Assembly: GCF_022664395.1 (NCBI RefSeq)
Contig: NZ_JAKRET010000003.1
Location: forward strand, 62,001 to 126,000
Origin: Sphingomonas lacusdianchii
GTDB taxonomy: Bacteria; Pseudomonadota; Alphaproteobacteria; Sphingomonadales; Sphingomonadaceae
Reading direction: 5' to 3'
Length of the DNA: 64,000 bases
Shown here: piece by piece, positions 8,652 through 16,731 of the stretch
How positions within the stretch are numbered: position 1 is the first letter of the stretch
Layout of the letters: each line of letters starts with the position of its first letter
Made by a program: the position numbers and the translations under genes
The notes under the pieces: generated by a model
Database searches by the model: none
The model's input: the letters and a program-made list of their open reading frames with translations, nothing else
What the model was told of the DNA's origin: nothing

Positions 8652-9308
8652 ATGGCGCAGTTTTCGACACCCCCGACGGTGCTGACCGTGCCCGGGTTGA
8701 ACGGCTCCGGGCCGTCGCACTGGCAGACTTTGTGGGAACAGTCGCGGCCGGATACGGCGCGCGTCGAACTGGGGCTGTGGTCGCGGCCGTTGCGCAATGC
8801 ATGGGTGACGAAGCTGGACCAGGCGATCCGGCAGGCACAGGCGCCGGTGGTGCTGGCGGCGCATTCGCTCGGCTGCCTTGCCGTCGCATGGTGGGCGCAA
8901 TTGTCGTCGCAACCTTATGGCTGGCCGGTTGCCGGTGCCTTGCTGGTCGCGCCGGCGGATGTCGATCGTCCCGGCGCACCGCCCGAATTGCAGGGTTTCG
9001 CCCCTACACCGCGCTTCTCGCTGCCCTTCCCCTCGCTGGTGGTCGCATCGACCGACGATCCATGGGTGTCGATCGAGCGGGCGCATTCGATGGCAGTCGA
9101 TTGGGGCAGCCATTTCGTCGATGCCGGCGCGCAGGGGCATCTGAACGCTGCCAGCGGCATCGGCTGGTGGGAAGAGGGGCAGGAACTGCTCGACCGCGTC
9201 ATCGCCGCGTCGGGCGACGGCCATGGCCATGTCCGCCATCCCAGCGACGCGCGATCGGTGCTGGCCGTCAACGCGACCGAAGCGGCGCAGGGGCAGTTTC
9301 TGCGTTAA
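8652..9308 (+). CDS. RBBP9/YdeN-type alpha/beta hydrolase
   Basis: Serine hydrolase of 218 residues. The N-terminal PGLNGSGPSHWQTLWE is typical of the RBBP9/YdeN family, the nucleophile lies in AAHSLGCLAV, the acid in STDDPWVS, and the His in GAQGHLNAASGIG. The ATG at 8652 is placed 7 nt after AGGAG; a GTG at 8646 is less well spaced. Substrate unknown; relatives are small carboxylesterases. After the usual family end near residue 190 there is a C-terminal tail that runs into the 3' end of the convergent vapC-like gene, with a 4-nt overlap. Confidence 0.85.
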   Translation: MAQFSTPPTVLTVPGLNGSGPSHWQTLWEQSRPDTARVELGLWSRPLRNAWVTKLDQAIRQAQAPVVLAAHSLGCLAVAWWAQLSSQPYGWPVAGALLVAPADVDRPGAPPELQGFAPTPRFSLPFPSLVVASTDDPWVSIERAHSMAVDWGSHFVDAGAQGHLNAASGIGWWEEGQELLDRVIAASGDGHGHVRHPSDARSVLAVNATEAAQGQFLR

Positions 9309-9703
9309 GCGAAGCGGATGGCGACCTTCAGCCGGGCGTCGATCACAAGCCCGTGCTGAAGGTCCTTGCTCCACAACCGCTCGCATCCCGCCGCCAGCGC
9401 AACGGCGGCGATCATACTGTCGTAGATGGTTAGGCAATAGCATTCGGCGATCCGCAGGCCGTCGCGATGGATCGCGTCGGTCAACGGGACGATCGTCGGG
9501 CACAGCACGCGCGACGCTGCGATCGCGTAGTGGATCGCCGGCCAGTCATAGCGTAGTTTCCGTCGGGCGACCGTCGCTAACTCGTTCAGCGACTGAACGC
9601 CGATCGTGCCGCCTTCCTCCAGAACCGCTTGCGCGCGCACCGCCTTGTCATCGTCGCCGAGCGCGTAGCTCAAGACGTTCGTGTCGAGAAAGTCAGCGCT
9701 CAA
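9305..9703 (-). CDS. vapC: PIN-domain toxin (VapC-like RNase)
   Basis: PIN-domain endoribonuclease of 132 residues. The acidic metal-binding set is visible: Asp7 (FLDTNVLSYA), Glu41 (LNELATVARR), Asp95 (IYDSMIAAVA) and Asp114 (SKDLQHG). Its start overlaps the stop of the upstream AbrB-type gene by ATGA, the usual antitoxin-first toxin-antitoxin order. Known VapC toxins cleave tRNA or rRNA; the target here is unknown. The end overlaps the convergent hydrolase by 4 nt. Confidence 0.88.
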   Translation of the reverse strand: MSADFLDTNVLSYALGDDDKAVRAQAVLEEGGTIGVQSLNELATVARRKLRYDWPAIHYAIAASRVLCPTIVPLTDAIHRDGLRIAECYCLTIYDSMIAAVALAAGCERLWSKDLQHGLVIDARLKVAIRFA

Positions 9704-9915
9704 CGCGCGTTGGCATCTTCGCGATCGAACTTGTATCCCCGCGGCAGGGGGCGCGAAAGCGCGCGCATGGCAGCCATCGCTTCGGCGCGGGTCATCGGTG
9801 AGTGGGCAACGCTCCGCCGCACCTCGACTCTATCGCCTTCGTGCGGGTCGAGGGTTTCGGCGACGTCGTCAGGAATGACGATGGAGAGCTTGTCGCCGAT
9901 CTTTTCGACCTTCAC
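9700..9915 (-). CDS. vapB: AbrB/SpoVT-type antitoxin
   Basis: Antitoxin of 71 residues. The N-terminal swapped-hairpin DNA-binding domain is clear (MKVEKIGDKLSIVIPDDVAE, then LDPHEGDRVEVR); the C-terminal part (PMTRAEAMAAMRALSRPLPR) should wrap the toxin. Directly upstream of and overlapping vapC. Such antitoxins repress their own promoter, but no palindrome is obvious in the 24-nt gap to the preceding gene, so it may be read from the dxs-side transcript or from a promoter within the preceding gene. Confidence 0.85.
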   Translation of the reverse strand: MKVEKIGDKLSIVIPDDVAETLDPHEGDRVEVRRSVAHSPMTRAEAMAAMRALSRPLPRGYKFDREDANAR

Positions 9916-9939
9916 CGGACTTCTCCTTCGCGAGATAAA

Positions 9940-10359
9940 TTACGCCGGGCGCGAGCCATTGACAACCGACTGAAGGTAGACGGCCAGATCGCGGACGTCC
10001 TTCATCGATGGCAGTTCGACCGGAGCAGCGGGCGTCGGCGATGCCAAGCCCAGCCGTTCCCAAGCAGACTCGACCAGATCGGCAATCTCTTCGTCGTCGA
10101 TCATCAAGAACCGGGCGAAATCGTCGTCGGGATGCGGGAAGACACCCGGTCCGTAATAAGGCGCAACCAGGTCGCGGGTCAGCGCCGCTACCGGCGGCGA
10201 AACGCCATTATCGGCGACCATCGCGTCGAAATCCGCCGCGTTCCAACCAGCCCGATACGCCTTGGCCACGCGAAACCGCCGCCACATCCGCCAGTTGAAC
10301 CAGCCGACCGCGACCACCGCCAGCGCGATGATCGCGACCGCCTTTTCCGGGCCGGTCAT
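9940..10359 (-). CDS. Hypothetical protein with one N-terminal membrane helix
   Basis: Uncharacterised 139-residue protein. Residues about 5-22 ([19 protein letters not shown]) form a single membrane anchor followed by a basic stretch ([13 protein letters not shown]), so the rest is likely cytoplasmic. The body contains acidic helical segments ([19 protein letters not shown]). Its ATG overlaps the dxs stop codon (ATGA), so it is translationally coupled to dxs. No family recognised; a Sphingomonadales-restricted protein is my guess. Confidence 0.7.
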   Translation of the reverse strand: MTGPEKAVAIIALAVVAVGWFNWRMWRRFRVAKAYRAGWNAADFDAMVADNGVSPPVAALTRDLVAPYYGPGVFPHPDDDFARFLMIDDEEIADLVESAWERLGLASPTPAAPVELPSMKDVRDLAVYLQSVVNGSRPA

Positions 10360-12278
10360 GCGCGGACTTCGGTCGCCCCGCTCTCGTTCCAGCGCAGCGC
10401 GCCGAGCACGGTGTCGACGATCTGCGGCGCATTGAGGCCGGCTTCGTCATATTGTTTTTGCGGGCTGTCCTGGTCCTGGAAGGTGTCTGGTAGACGCATG
10501 GTCCTCAGTTTCAGGCCGGCGTCGATCAGGCCGGAGTCGCTGGCGAAGGTCAGGACGTGCGCGCCAAGGCCGCCGACCGCGCCTTCCTCGACCGTTACCG
10601 CGACCTCGTGGCTCGTCAGCAGGCGGCGGATCATCGCTTCGTCGAGCGGCTTGGCGAAGCGCAGGTCGGCGACGGTCGTCGACAGCCCCTTCGCCTCCAG
10701 CGCGTCGGCGGCCTTGAGCGCCTCCTCCAGCCGGGTGCCCAGCGACAGGATCGCGATCTTGTTGCCTTCGCGGACCAGACGGCCCTTGCCGATCTCCAGC
10801 TTCTGCGGAACCTCCGGCAGCGCGACGCCGACGCCGTTGCCGCGCGGATAGCGGACCGCGATCGGACCGGCATCATATTCGGCAGCGGTGTAGGTCATGT
10901 GGACCAGTTCGGCTTCGTCCGCCGCCGCCATCACGACCATATTGGGCAGCGTGGCGAGATAGGTCACATCGAAGCTGCCGGCATGGGTCGCGCCGTCCGC
11001 CCCGACCAGCCCCGCGCGATCGATCGCGAAGCGGACCGGCAGATTCTGGATGCAGACATCGTGCACGACCTGGTCATAGGCACGTTGCAGGAAGGTCGAA
11101 TAGATCGCGCAGAACGGCCGCATCCCCTGCGCGGCAAGACCGGCGGCGAAGGTCACCGCATGTTGTTCAGCGATACCGACATCGAAGAAGCGCGCCGGAT
11201 GCGCCTTGGCGAACTTGTCGAGGCCGGTGCCCGACGGCATCGCGGCCGTGATCGCGCAGATGCGATCGTCGGTCGTGGCCAGCGTCGCCAGCGTCTCGCC
11301 AAAGACGTTCTGATATTGCGGCGGGCCGGCGGGCGCCTTCACCTGCGTACCGGTGATGACGTCGAACTTCTGCACGCCGTGATATTTGTCGGCGGCAGCC
11401 TCGGCGGGGGCATAGCCCTTGCCCTTCTTGGTCACGACATGGACGAGGATCGGGCCTTCCTCGGCATCGCGGACATTTTCGAGGACCGGGATCAGATGGT
11501 CGAGATTATGGCCGTCGATCGGACCGACATAATAGAATCCGAGTTCCTCGAACAAGGTGCCGCCGGTGGCCATGCCGCGGGCGAATTCGTCGGTCTTGCG
11601 CGCGGCGGTGTGCAGCGGACGCGGCAGGCGGCGAGCGATCTTCTTGAAAGCCTCGCGGATGCCGAGAAATTCCCGGCTCGATACGATCCGCGACAGATAA
11701 GCCGACAGGCCACCGACCGGCGGCGCGATCGACATGTCGTTGTCGTTGAGGATGACGACCAGACGGTTACCCGCCTGTTCGGCGTTGTTCATCGCTTCAT
11801 AGGCCATGCCCGCCGACATCGCGCCGTCGCCGATCACGGCGATGCCCTTGCCCGGCGTGCCCGCGATCTTGTTGGCGACGGCAAAGCCCAGCGCCGCCGA
11901 GATCGAGGTCGAGCTGTGCGCCGCGCCGAACGGGTCATATTCGCTTTCCGACCGTTTGGTGAAGCCCGACAGCCCCCCGCCCTGCCGCAGCGTGCGGATG
12001 CGGTCGCGACGGCCGGTCAGGATCTTGTGCGGATAGCATTGATGGCCGACGTCCCAGACGAGACGATCGGCCGGGGTGTCGAACACATAGTGGATCGCGA
12101 CCGTCAGTTCGACGACGCCCAGACCCGAGCCGAGATGACCGCCGGTCGTACCGACCGCGCTGATGGTTTCCTGCCGCAATTCATCGGCGAGTTGCCGCAA
12201 ATCGCCGGCGGCGAGCTTGCGAAGATCGGCGGGCGTCTGAACGGTATCGAGCAGCGGCGTGCTAATTGGATCGGCCAT
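10356..12278 (-). CDS. dxs: 1-deoxy-D-xylulose-5-phosphate synthase
   Basis: TPP-dependent first enzyme of the non-mevalonate isoprenoid pathway, joining pyruvate and glyceraldehyde 3-phosphate. Length 640 residues is standard. Motifs in order: [18 protein letters not shown], the TPP/Mg motif GDGAMSAG...[15 protein letters not shown], the transketolase pyrimidine-domain signature [18 protein letters not shown], and the C-terminal domain ([19 protein letters not shown]). The ATG at 12278 is used. It heads a minus-strand group with a small membrane protein and vapBC-like genes. Confidence 0.96.
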   Translation of the reverse strand: MADPISTPLLDTVQTPADLRKLAAGDLRQLADELRQETISAVGTTGGHLGSGLGVVELTVAIHYVFDTPADRLVWDVGHQCYPHKILTGRRDRIRTLRQGGGLSGFTKRSESEYDPFGAAHSSTSISAALGFAVANKIAGTPGKGIAVIGDGAMSAGMAYEAMNNAEQAGNRLVVILNDNDMSIAPPVGGLSAYLSRIVSSREFLGIREAFKKIARRLPRPLHTAARKTDEFARGMATGGTLFEELGFYYVGPIDGHNLDHLIPVLENVRDAEEGPILVHVVTKKGKGYAPAEAAADKYHGVQKFDVITGTQVKAPAGPPQYQNVFGETLATLATTDDRICAITAAMPSGTGLDKFAKAHPARFFDVGIAEQHAVTFAAGLAAQGMRPFCAIYSTFLQRAYDQVVHDVCIQNLPVRFAIDRAGLVGADGATHAGSFDVTYLATLPNMVVMAAADEAELVHMTYTAAEYDAGPIAVRYPRGNGVGVALPEVPQKLEIGKGRLVREGNKIAILSLGTRLEEALKAADALEAKGLSTTVADLRFAKPLDEAMIRRLLTSHEVAVTVEEGAVGGLGAHVLTFASDSGLIDAGLKLRTMRLPDTFQDQDSPQKQYDEAGLNAPQIVDTVLGALRWNESGATEVRA

Positions 12279-12364
12279 CGCCCGTGCTTATCGCAGGTAA
12301 AGCACAGTGTCGATTGTTCGTGGCACCGCGCGCGGACAAAGCACGGCGATGCTTGCCTAAAGCG

Positions 12365-12835
12365 TCAGTCCTGCACCGATGCTGCACAGTCCGCGCATCG
12401 GCCGCGCACTTCGATCACCGGACGAACCGGCGTGAACCCAGCGCCGCTGGCCGCGGAGCGGACGCTGCCGGTGATGGTGTCGTTATCGATATGCGTCGTC
12501 TGCCCGCATTGATCGCATACGAGGAAGATGCAGTCGTGGATGCAGTCGGGATGACTGTTCGCCAGATAGGCATTGGCGCTTTCGACCCGGCGGGCAAGGT
12601 TCGCGTTCACGAACAGGTCGAGGATGCGATAGACGCTGTTGGGCGCGACGCGCCGCCCCTGCGCCTTCGACACGGCATCGGCGATGTCATAGGCGGAGGC
12701 GGGTTTGTCGAACGACGCGAGCACATCGAAGATGCTGGCGCGCATCGCCGTCCATTGTTCGCCGGCCCGGGTCAGTGCCGCTTCGGCGGCCTTGTTCCAT
12801 TCCGGGCCATGATGTTCGTGATGCTCGTGCGCCAT
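12365..12835 (-). CDS. zur: Fur-family regulator, probably Zur
   Basis: Metal-dependent repressor of 156 residues. A His-rich N-terminus (MAHEHHEHHGPEW) precedes the winged helix (SAYDIADAVSKAQGRRVAPNSVYR) and the dimerisation domain with two CxxC pairs (CDQC, CADC) plus His residues in ANSHPDCIHDCIF. The pattern fits Zur rather than Fur. It lies 40 nt downstream of a MerC-type membrane gene on the same strand, and a Zur-box-like sequence precedes that gene. Iron or nickel specificity cannot be formally excluded. Confidence 0.82.
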   Translation of the reverse strand: MAHEHHEHHGPEWNKAAEAALTRAGEQWTAMRASIFDVLASFDKPASAYDIADAVSKAQGRRVAPNSVYRILDLFVNANLARRVESANAYLANSHPDCIHDCIFLVCDQCGQTTHIDNDTITGSVRSAASGAGFTPVRPVIEVRGRCADCAASVQD

Positions 12836-12875
12836 TGACCCGAGATAAGCGCCGGTGCCGGTGGCGGCAAGCGGG

Positions 12876-13256
12876 TCAGCAGCCGGCGCGGCGGTTCAGA
12901 TGGTGTCCGTACGCCAGCAACGCGACGCCGCTCAGGGTCGCGATCGCTTCCGGCACGCCATGCGGCAGGGTCAGCGCCAGCGCCATGATCGCCAGCCCGA
13001 TGCCACCGATCGCAGTCGGCAGGCGCTGTCCATGGCGCAGATAGCCCGCCCCCAGCGCGACGATGCCGAGCAGCACCGCAAAGGCCAGACCGATTTCATG
13101 GATGGCGGGATGCAGCAACGCGCCGCCGACCGAGGCCAGCAACGCCATCACCGCGATCGTCGTCACGCAATGCACCGCGCAGAGCGCCGACAGCAGCATG
13201 CCGACACGATCGAGGCGACCTTGGTGCAACCAGGTTCGGGCGGCGGAACTTCGCAT
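12876..13256 (-). CDS. MerC-domain inner-membrane protein
   Basis: Four-helix membrane protein of 126 residues resembling the mercury transporter MerC, with the helix-1 cysteine motif LSALCAVHCVTTIAVM. Chromosomal MerC-like proteins next to zur-type genes are more likely involved in zinc or other metal traffic than in mercury resistance; that is inference from context. I chose ATG 13256, preceded by AAGGCGG, rather than the ATG at 13304, because the extra 16 codons overlap the candidate Zur box. Followed after 40 nt by the Fur-family gene. Confidence 0.8.
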   Translation of the reverse strand: MRSSAARTWLHQGRLDRVGMLLSALCAVHCVTTIAVMALLASVGGALLHPAIHEIGLAFAVLLGIVALGAGYLRHGQRLPTAIGGIGLAIMALALTLPHGVPEAIATLSGVALLAYGHHLNRRAGC

Positions 13257-13284
13257 CGCCGCCTTATGCCCCCGATCGCGCGAA

Positions 13285-13297
13285 GATACAACATAAC
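13285..13297 (-). promoter_or_regulatory. Candidate Zur box upstream of merC-zur
   Basis: On the minus strand this reads GTTATGTTGTATC, which agrees at 11 of 13 positions with the palindrome GTTATGTTATAAC used as a Zur box in alphaproteobacteria. It sits about 30 nt upstream of the chosen merC start, where a repressor site would be expected. The assignment is inference from consensus similarity plus position. Confidence 0.45.
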
Positions 13298-13446
13298 GCT
13301 TCATCGAGGTCTGAACGCGGCGACGCGGTTTAGGTTCGATCGGTGGCGGTCAACGAATTGAAGGCAACGCTGCGTTACGATTATCCGTCCGTCGGCCGCG
13401 CCGTCGCCCCGGCGAAGGTGAGATCGTCGCGAACGTCCACCGAGCC

Positions 13447-13757
13447 GTGTCCCCGCGAAGGCGGGAACCCAGCGCCAGCGGCGCAGGCCTTCCCCGGGAC
13501 ACGGCTCTGGCTTCCGCCTTCGCAGGACCTCTGCGCAAGTCGGGCCGTCCATCCCAACTCGGTCGAACCCCGGCGGAGGCCGGGGTCCAGTTGGCAAGGC
13601 TTCTCGGTACGTTACGAACGTCTCCCAACTGGGCCCCGGCCTTCGCCGGGGCACGGGAGAGCGGTGTTGCAAAGGTCCCGCGAAGTCGGGAGTCGGGAGC
13701 CAAGCAACACAAACCGTGGCGCCTCGAGCCCTTGGGTCCCCGCCTTCGCGGGGACAC
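13447..13757. repeat. Nested intergenic inverted repeats (non-coding gap 13257-13830)
   Basis: The 574-nt gap holds no convincing gene. It contains two nested inverted pairs. The outer pair starts with GTGTCCCCGCGAAGGCGGG (13447) and ends with the reverse complement-like CCCCGCCTTCGCGGGGACAC (ending 13757). The inner pair is CCCCGGCGGAGGCCGGGGTC (near 13568) and GGCCCCGGCCTTCGCCGGGG (near 13632). Each unit is itself palindromic, so the region could fold into a large cruciform or several RNA hairpins. These look like REP-type dispersed repeats of sphingomonads. Long open frames across them are low-complexity artefacts. Confidence 0.75.
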
Positions 13758-13830
13758 AATGGGGTCGATTTTCGCATCGGCCTCCGCCCGCACTCGGATG
13801 CCATACGATCATGTGCAGGCGGACAGGACC

Positions 13831-14097
13831 CTACCGTTTGCGCGTGACCATCGGGTCGGGCTTTTTGGGCGGCTTCCACCCCTTGGGCGGTTCGACGCGC
13901 TGGCGGCTGGTGCCCAGCCCCATCGCGCCCGGTTGCTGGCGGGTCAGGCCGGCAGTGTCGGCAGCCTGCGCGGCTTCCTCCGCCGCACCGCCCCGCAACA
14001 GATTGATCCGGTCGCGCAGGCGCGACGCGGTTTCGAAATCCATCGCGGCGGCGGCGGCCTCCATCTGCTGGCGCAGGGCTTCGATCGGGTCGGTCAT
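13831..14097 (-). CDS. UVR-motif (UvrB/UvrC) small protein
   Basis: Small 88-residue protein whose N-terminus matches the UVR helix-hairpin motif: IEALRQQMEAAAAAMDFETASRLRDRINLLRG. In UvrB and UvrC this motif mediates their interaction; stand-alone versions occur in McsA-like and uncharacterised proteins. The C-terminal half is Lys/Pro-rich (PPKGWKPPKKPDPMVTRKR), consistent with nucleic-acid binding. It lies 31 nt downstream of the DUF2218-padR pair on the same strand. A role in DNA repair is not demonstrated by the sequence. Confidence 0.8.
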   Translation of the reverse strand: MTDPIEALRQQMEAAAAAMDFETASRLRDRINLLRGGAAEEAAQAADTAGLTRQQPGAMGLGTSRQRVEPPKGWKPPKKPDPMVTRKR

Positions 14098-14128
14098 GCG
14101 TCTTCAACGCACGAAGCCCGGCCGCGCC

Positions 14129-14446
14129 TCATCGCCAGTCGAAGGTGAGCGGCGCCTCGCGAAAGGCGAAGCGATCGAGATGGCGCGCGACCGCGCCTTT
14201 CAATCCTTCGAGCTGTTCGGTCGAACTTGCATCGATACGAACGGTCAGCGCGTCGTCACCGGCGTCGAACGTCACCAGCGCGTCGGCGGGATGATCGGCA
14301 CCGCGCGCATCGCGGGGAAAGACGACGGTGCCGTGGTTCGCATCATATTCGACGGTCAGGTTGTGCTGCCAATGTTTGCACAGTTGCTGCAGATACCGGC
14401 TGGCATGGGCGGTCGGGACGGTCGCGGCGGCGGTATGTTCGGTCAC
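14129..14446 (-). CDS. DUF2218 domain-containing protein
   Basis: DUF2218-family protein of 105 residues: ASRYLQQLCKHWQHNLTVEYD at the N-terminus, an acidic central strand region and a C-terminal HLDRFAFREAPLTFDWR that closes the domain. The family often sits beside siderophore or metal genes or PadR/Fur-type regulators, but its activity is not known. The start overlaps the stop of the PadR gene (ATGA), so the two are coupled and probably under PadR control. Confidence 0.85.
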   Translation of the reverse strand: MTEHTAAATVPTAHASRYLQQLCKHWQHNLTVEYDANHGTVVFPRDARGADHPADALVTFDAGDDALTVRIDASSTEQLEGLKGAVARHLDRFAFREAPLTFDWR

Positions 14447-14988
14447 AGGCGTTCTACCTTCTGTGCAGCTTCGTCGAGGATGGCAGCGACGCGGTGGAGG
14501 GTTTCGGTGTCGACGTCGGGCGCGGACAGCCGGTGATGGATCGCAGCGCGCAAATTTGCGCGCGCGCGATGGATCGGGCCGGCATCGGTACGGGCACGGT
14601 GTTCACCCAGCGCGGTCAGTCGTTCGAACAGTTCGCCGACCTGTGCCGCATCGGTCGCCAGTTGCGCGGTGCCGGCTTGCGTCACGGCGAACAGCTTGCG
14701 CGTCCCCTCGCTCGCCTGTTCCTCGATCAGGCCCATGTCGGTCAGCAGCGTCAACGTCGGATAGACGACGCCCGGGCTGGGCGCATAGGCGCCGCCGGTC
14801 CGCGCCTCAATCGCGCGGATCAGGTCGTAACCGTGGCGCGGCGTCTCGGCAATCAGCGCCAGCAGCACCAGCTTCAGTTCGTCCCCGCCCAGCACCCGGC
14901 CGCGCGGTCCCCGTGGGCCGCCATGCCGACCACGTCCGCCCATGCCCGGCCCGCCGGTCCATGAATCATATCCCATTCCAAAACGCAT
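14443..14988 (-). CDS. PadR-family transcriptional regulator
   Basis: Winged-helix repressor of 181 residues. A Gly/Arg-rich N-terminus (GMGGRGRHGGPRGPRGRVLG) precedes the PadR domain (LVLLALIAETPRHGYDLIRAIEARTGGAY, PGVVYPTLTLLTDMGLIEEQ) and a helical C-terminal dimerisation region. Start ATG 14988 lies six nt after GGAGA; an upstream ATG at 14994 is too close to it. A perfect 11-bp inverted repeat lies just upstream, suggesting autoregulation. Divergent from rarA and coupled to DUF2218. The effector is unknown. Confidence 0.88.
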   Translation of the reverse strand: MRFGMGYDSWTGGPGMGGRGRHGGPRGPRGRVLGGDELKLVLLALIAETPRHGYDLIRAIEARTGGAYAPSPGVVYPTLTLLTDMGLIEEQASEGTRKLFAVTQAGTAQLATDAAQVGELFERLTALGEHRARTDAGPIHRARANLRAAIHHRLSAPDVDTETLHRVAAILDEAAQKVERL

Positions 14989-14999
14989 TATCATTCTCC

Positions 15000-15026
15000 G
15001 ATATATCTTGAACGCCAAGATATATC
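15000..15026. promoter_or_regulatory. Perfect inverted repeat, likely PadR operator
   Basis: Arms GATATATCTTG (15000-15010) and CAAGATATATC (15016-15026) are exact reverse complements, 11 bp each, around a 5-nt spacer. The site is AT-rich in GC-rich surroundings and starts 12 nt upstream of the padR start codon, in the padR-rarA divergent gap. This is a typical autoregulatory operator position. Confidence 0.75.
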
Positions 15027-15085
15027 TGGAACGATCGGATGCAAGACCGGCTTTCGGCTTTTTTCGCGCACCCTATATTGCCGCC

Positions 15086-16390
15086 ATGACCGACCTTTTC
15101 GCCGACTTCGCCCCGCCCCCGCCCGAGACGCCGACCGGTGGGCCGCTTGCCGACCGGTTGCGGCCAAAGACCCTGGCCGAAGTGGTCGGGCAGGATCACC
15201 TGACCGGACCCGATGGCGCGATCGGCCGGATGGTGGCGGCGGGAAAGCTGTCGTCGATGATATTGTGGGGGCCGCCCGGCACCGGCAAGACGACGATCGC
15301 GCGGCTGCTCGCCGATGCGGTGGGCTTGCGCTATGCCCAGATTTCGGCGGTGTTCTCGGGCGTCGCCGATCTGAAGAAGGTGTTCGCCGAAGCGCGCGAC
15401 CATGGCCGGATCGGCAAACGCACTTTGTTGTTCGTCGACGAAATCCACCGCTTCAATCGCGCGCAACAGGATGGTTTCCTGCCCTATGTCGAGGACGGGA
15501 CGGTCACGCTGGTCGGGGCGACGACCGAGAACCCGTCGTTCGAACTGAACGCGGCGCTGCTCAGCCGGGCACAGGTGCTGATCCTGCACCGGCTCGACGC
15601 GACCGCGCTGAACGAATTGCTGACGCGGGCCGAGGCGGCGGAGGAACGCCCCCTGCCCCTCGATGACGCCGCCCGCGCGGCATTGGTGGCGAGCGCCGAT
15701 GGCGATGGGCGGTTCCTGCTCAACCAGGCGGAGACGCTGTTCTCGATCCACCTGCCCGAACCGCTCGACCCGGCCGGGCTTTCGACGCTGCTGCAACGGC
15801 GGGTCGCGGTCTACGACAAGGACCGCGAAGGCCATTACAATCTGATCTCGGCGCTGCACAAATCACTGCGCGGATCGGACCCGCAGGCGGCGCTCTATTA
15901 TATGGCGCGGATGCTGACGGCGGGCGAGGAACCCCTGTATGTGCTGCGGCGGCTGACGCGCTTTGCCAGCGAAGATATCGGGCTCGCCGATCCGCAGGCG
16001 CTGGTACAATGCCTCGCCGCCAAGGATGCGTACGACTTTCTCGGCAGTCCCGAGGGCGAGCTGGCGATCGTGCAGGCGTGCCTGTATCTCGCGACCGCGC
16101 CCAAATCCAACGCGGCGTACAAGGCGCAGAAGGCGGCATTCGCCAGCGCGCGCGAAACGGGGTCGCTGATGCCGCCGCCATCGATCCTGAACGCGCCGAC
16201 CCGGCTGATGAAGGATATCGGCTATGGCAAGGGCTATGCCTATGACCACGACCATGCGGACGGGTTTTCGGGCGCCAATTACTGGCCCGAGGAGATGACG
16301 CCAAAACGCTTCTACGAACCCACCGGGCGCGGTTTCGAACAGCGCATCGCCGAACGCATGGCGTGGTGGGACGAACGGCGGCAGTCGTGA
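15086..16390 (+). CDS. rarA: Replication-associated recombination protein A
   Basis: AAA+ ATPase of the RarA/MgsA/WRNIP1 family, 434 residues, acting at stalled replication forks with SSB. Clamp-loader-like motifs: Walker A GPPGTGKTTIA (Lys68), Walker B LLFVDEIHRFNRAQQDGFLP, sensor region LVGATTENPSFELNAALLSR, and the C-terminal tetramerisation domain with RLTRFASEDIGLADP and YARDYDHDHADGF-like sequence (YAYDHDHADGFSG). Start ATG 15086 (MTDLFADF). Its stop overlaps the GTG start of a YjbR protein, giving a coupled pair. Confidence 0.95.
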   Translation: MTDLFADFAPPPPETPTGGPLADRLRPKTLAEVVGQDHLTGPDGAIGRMVAAGKLSSMILWGPPGTGKTTIARLLADAVGLRYAQISAVFSGVADLKKVFAEARDHGRIGKRTLLFVDEIHRFNRAQQDGFLPYVEDGTVTLVGATTENPSFELNAALLSRAQVLILHRLDATALNELLTRAEAAEERPLPLDDAARAALVASADGDGRFLLNQAETLFSIHLPEPLDPAGLSTLLQRRVAVYDKDREGHYNLISALHKSLRGSDPQAALYYMARMLTAGEEPLYVLRRLTRFASEDIGLADPQALVQCLAAKDAYDFLGSPEGELAIVQACLYLATAPKSNAAYKAQKAAFASARETGSLMPPPSILNAPTRLMKDIGYGKGYAYDHDHADGFSGANYWPEEMTPKRFYEPTGRGFEQRIAERMAWWDERRQS

Positions 16391-16731
16391 GGGACTGGGC
16401 GGAGGTCGTCGCGATCGGCGGTGCGCTGCCGGGCGTCGAGCAAGGCAGCAGCTATGGCCAGCCGGCGCTGCGGTTTCGCGGCAAGACGCTGGCCGGTACG
16501 ACCGCACCCGATCCGGGCAGTTTCGTGCTGCATGTCGCGGAGGGTGAGAAGGACATGCTGATCGCGACCGATCCCGCGACCTTCTGGGAAACCGATCATT
16601 ATCGCGGCTGGCCGGTGGTGCTGGTGCGCTATGGCACCGGCGCGGGCGACCGGATCGCGACACTGCTCCGCCGGGCATGGTGGGACCGGGCGACGATCGC
16701 GCAGCGCAAGGCATGGGGCGCGCGACCCTGA
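16387..16731 (+). CDS. MmcQ/YjbR-family protein
   Basis: MmcQ/YjbR-like protein, 114 residues, with the family core GVEQGSSYGQPALRFRGKTLAG and the C-terminal WWDRATIAQRKAW. The fold resembles a double-wing DNA-binding motif, but no function is established. It begins with GTG at 16387 inside the rarA stop (GTGA), so it is probably co-translated with rarA. No strong Shine-Dalgarno precedes it, which is consistent with coupling. Its stop is overlapped by the next gene. Confidence 0.8.
   Translation: MRDWAEVVAIGGALPGVEQGSSYGQPALRFRGKTLAGTTAPDPGSFVLHVAEGEKDMLIATDPATFWETDHYRGWPVVLVRYGTGAGDRIATLLRRAWWDRATIAQRKAWGARP

Noticed and set aside
13257..13304. Longer MerC start at 13304
   Set aside because: The additional codons cover the candidate Zur box and promoter region and lack a Shine-Dalgarno; ATG 13256 has one.
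13301..14148. Several open frames through the repeat-rich gap
   Set aside because: They translate the palindromic repeats in different frames into Pro/Arg/Gly strings, and no ribosome-binding site or family motif supports them.
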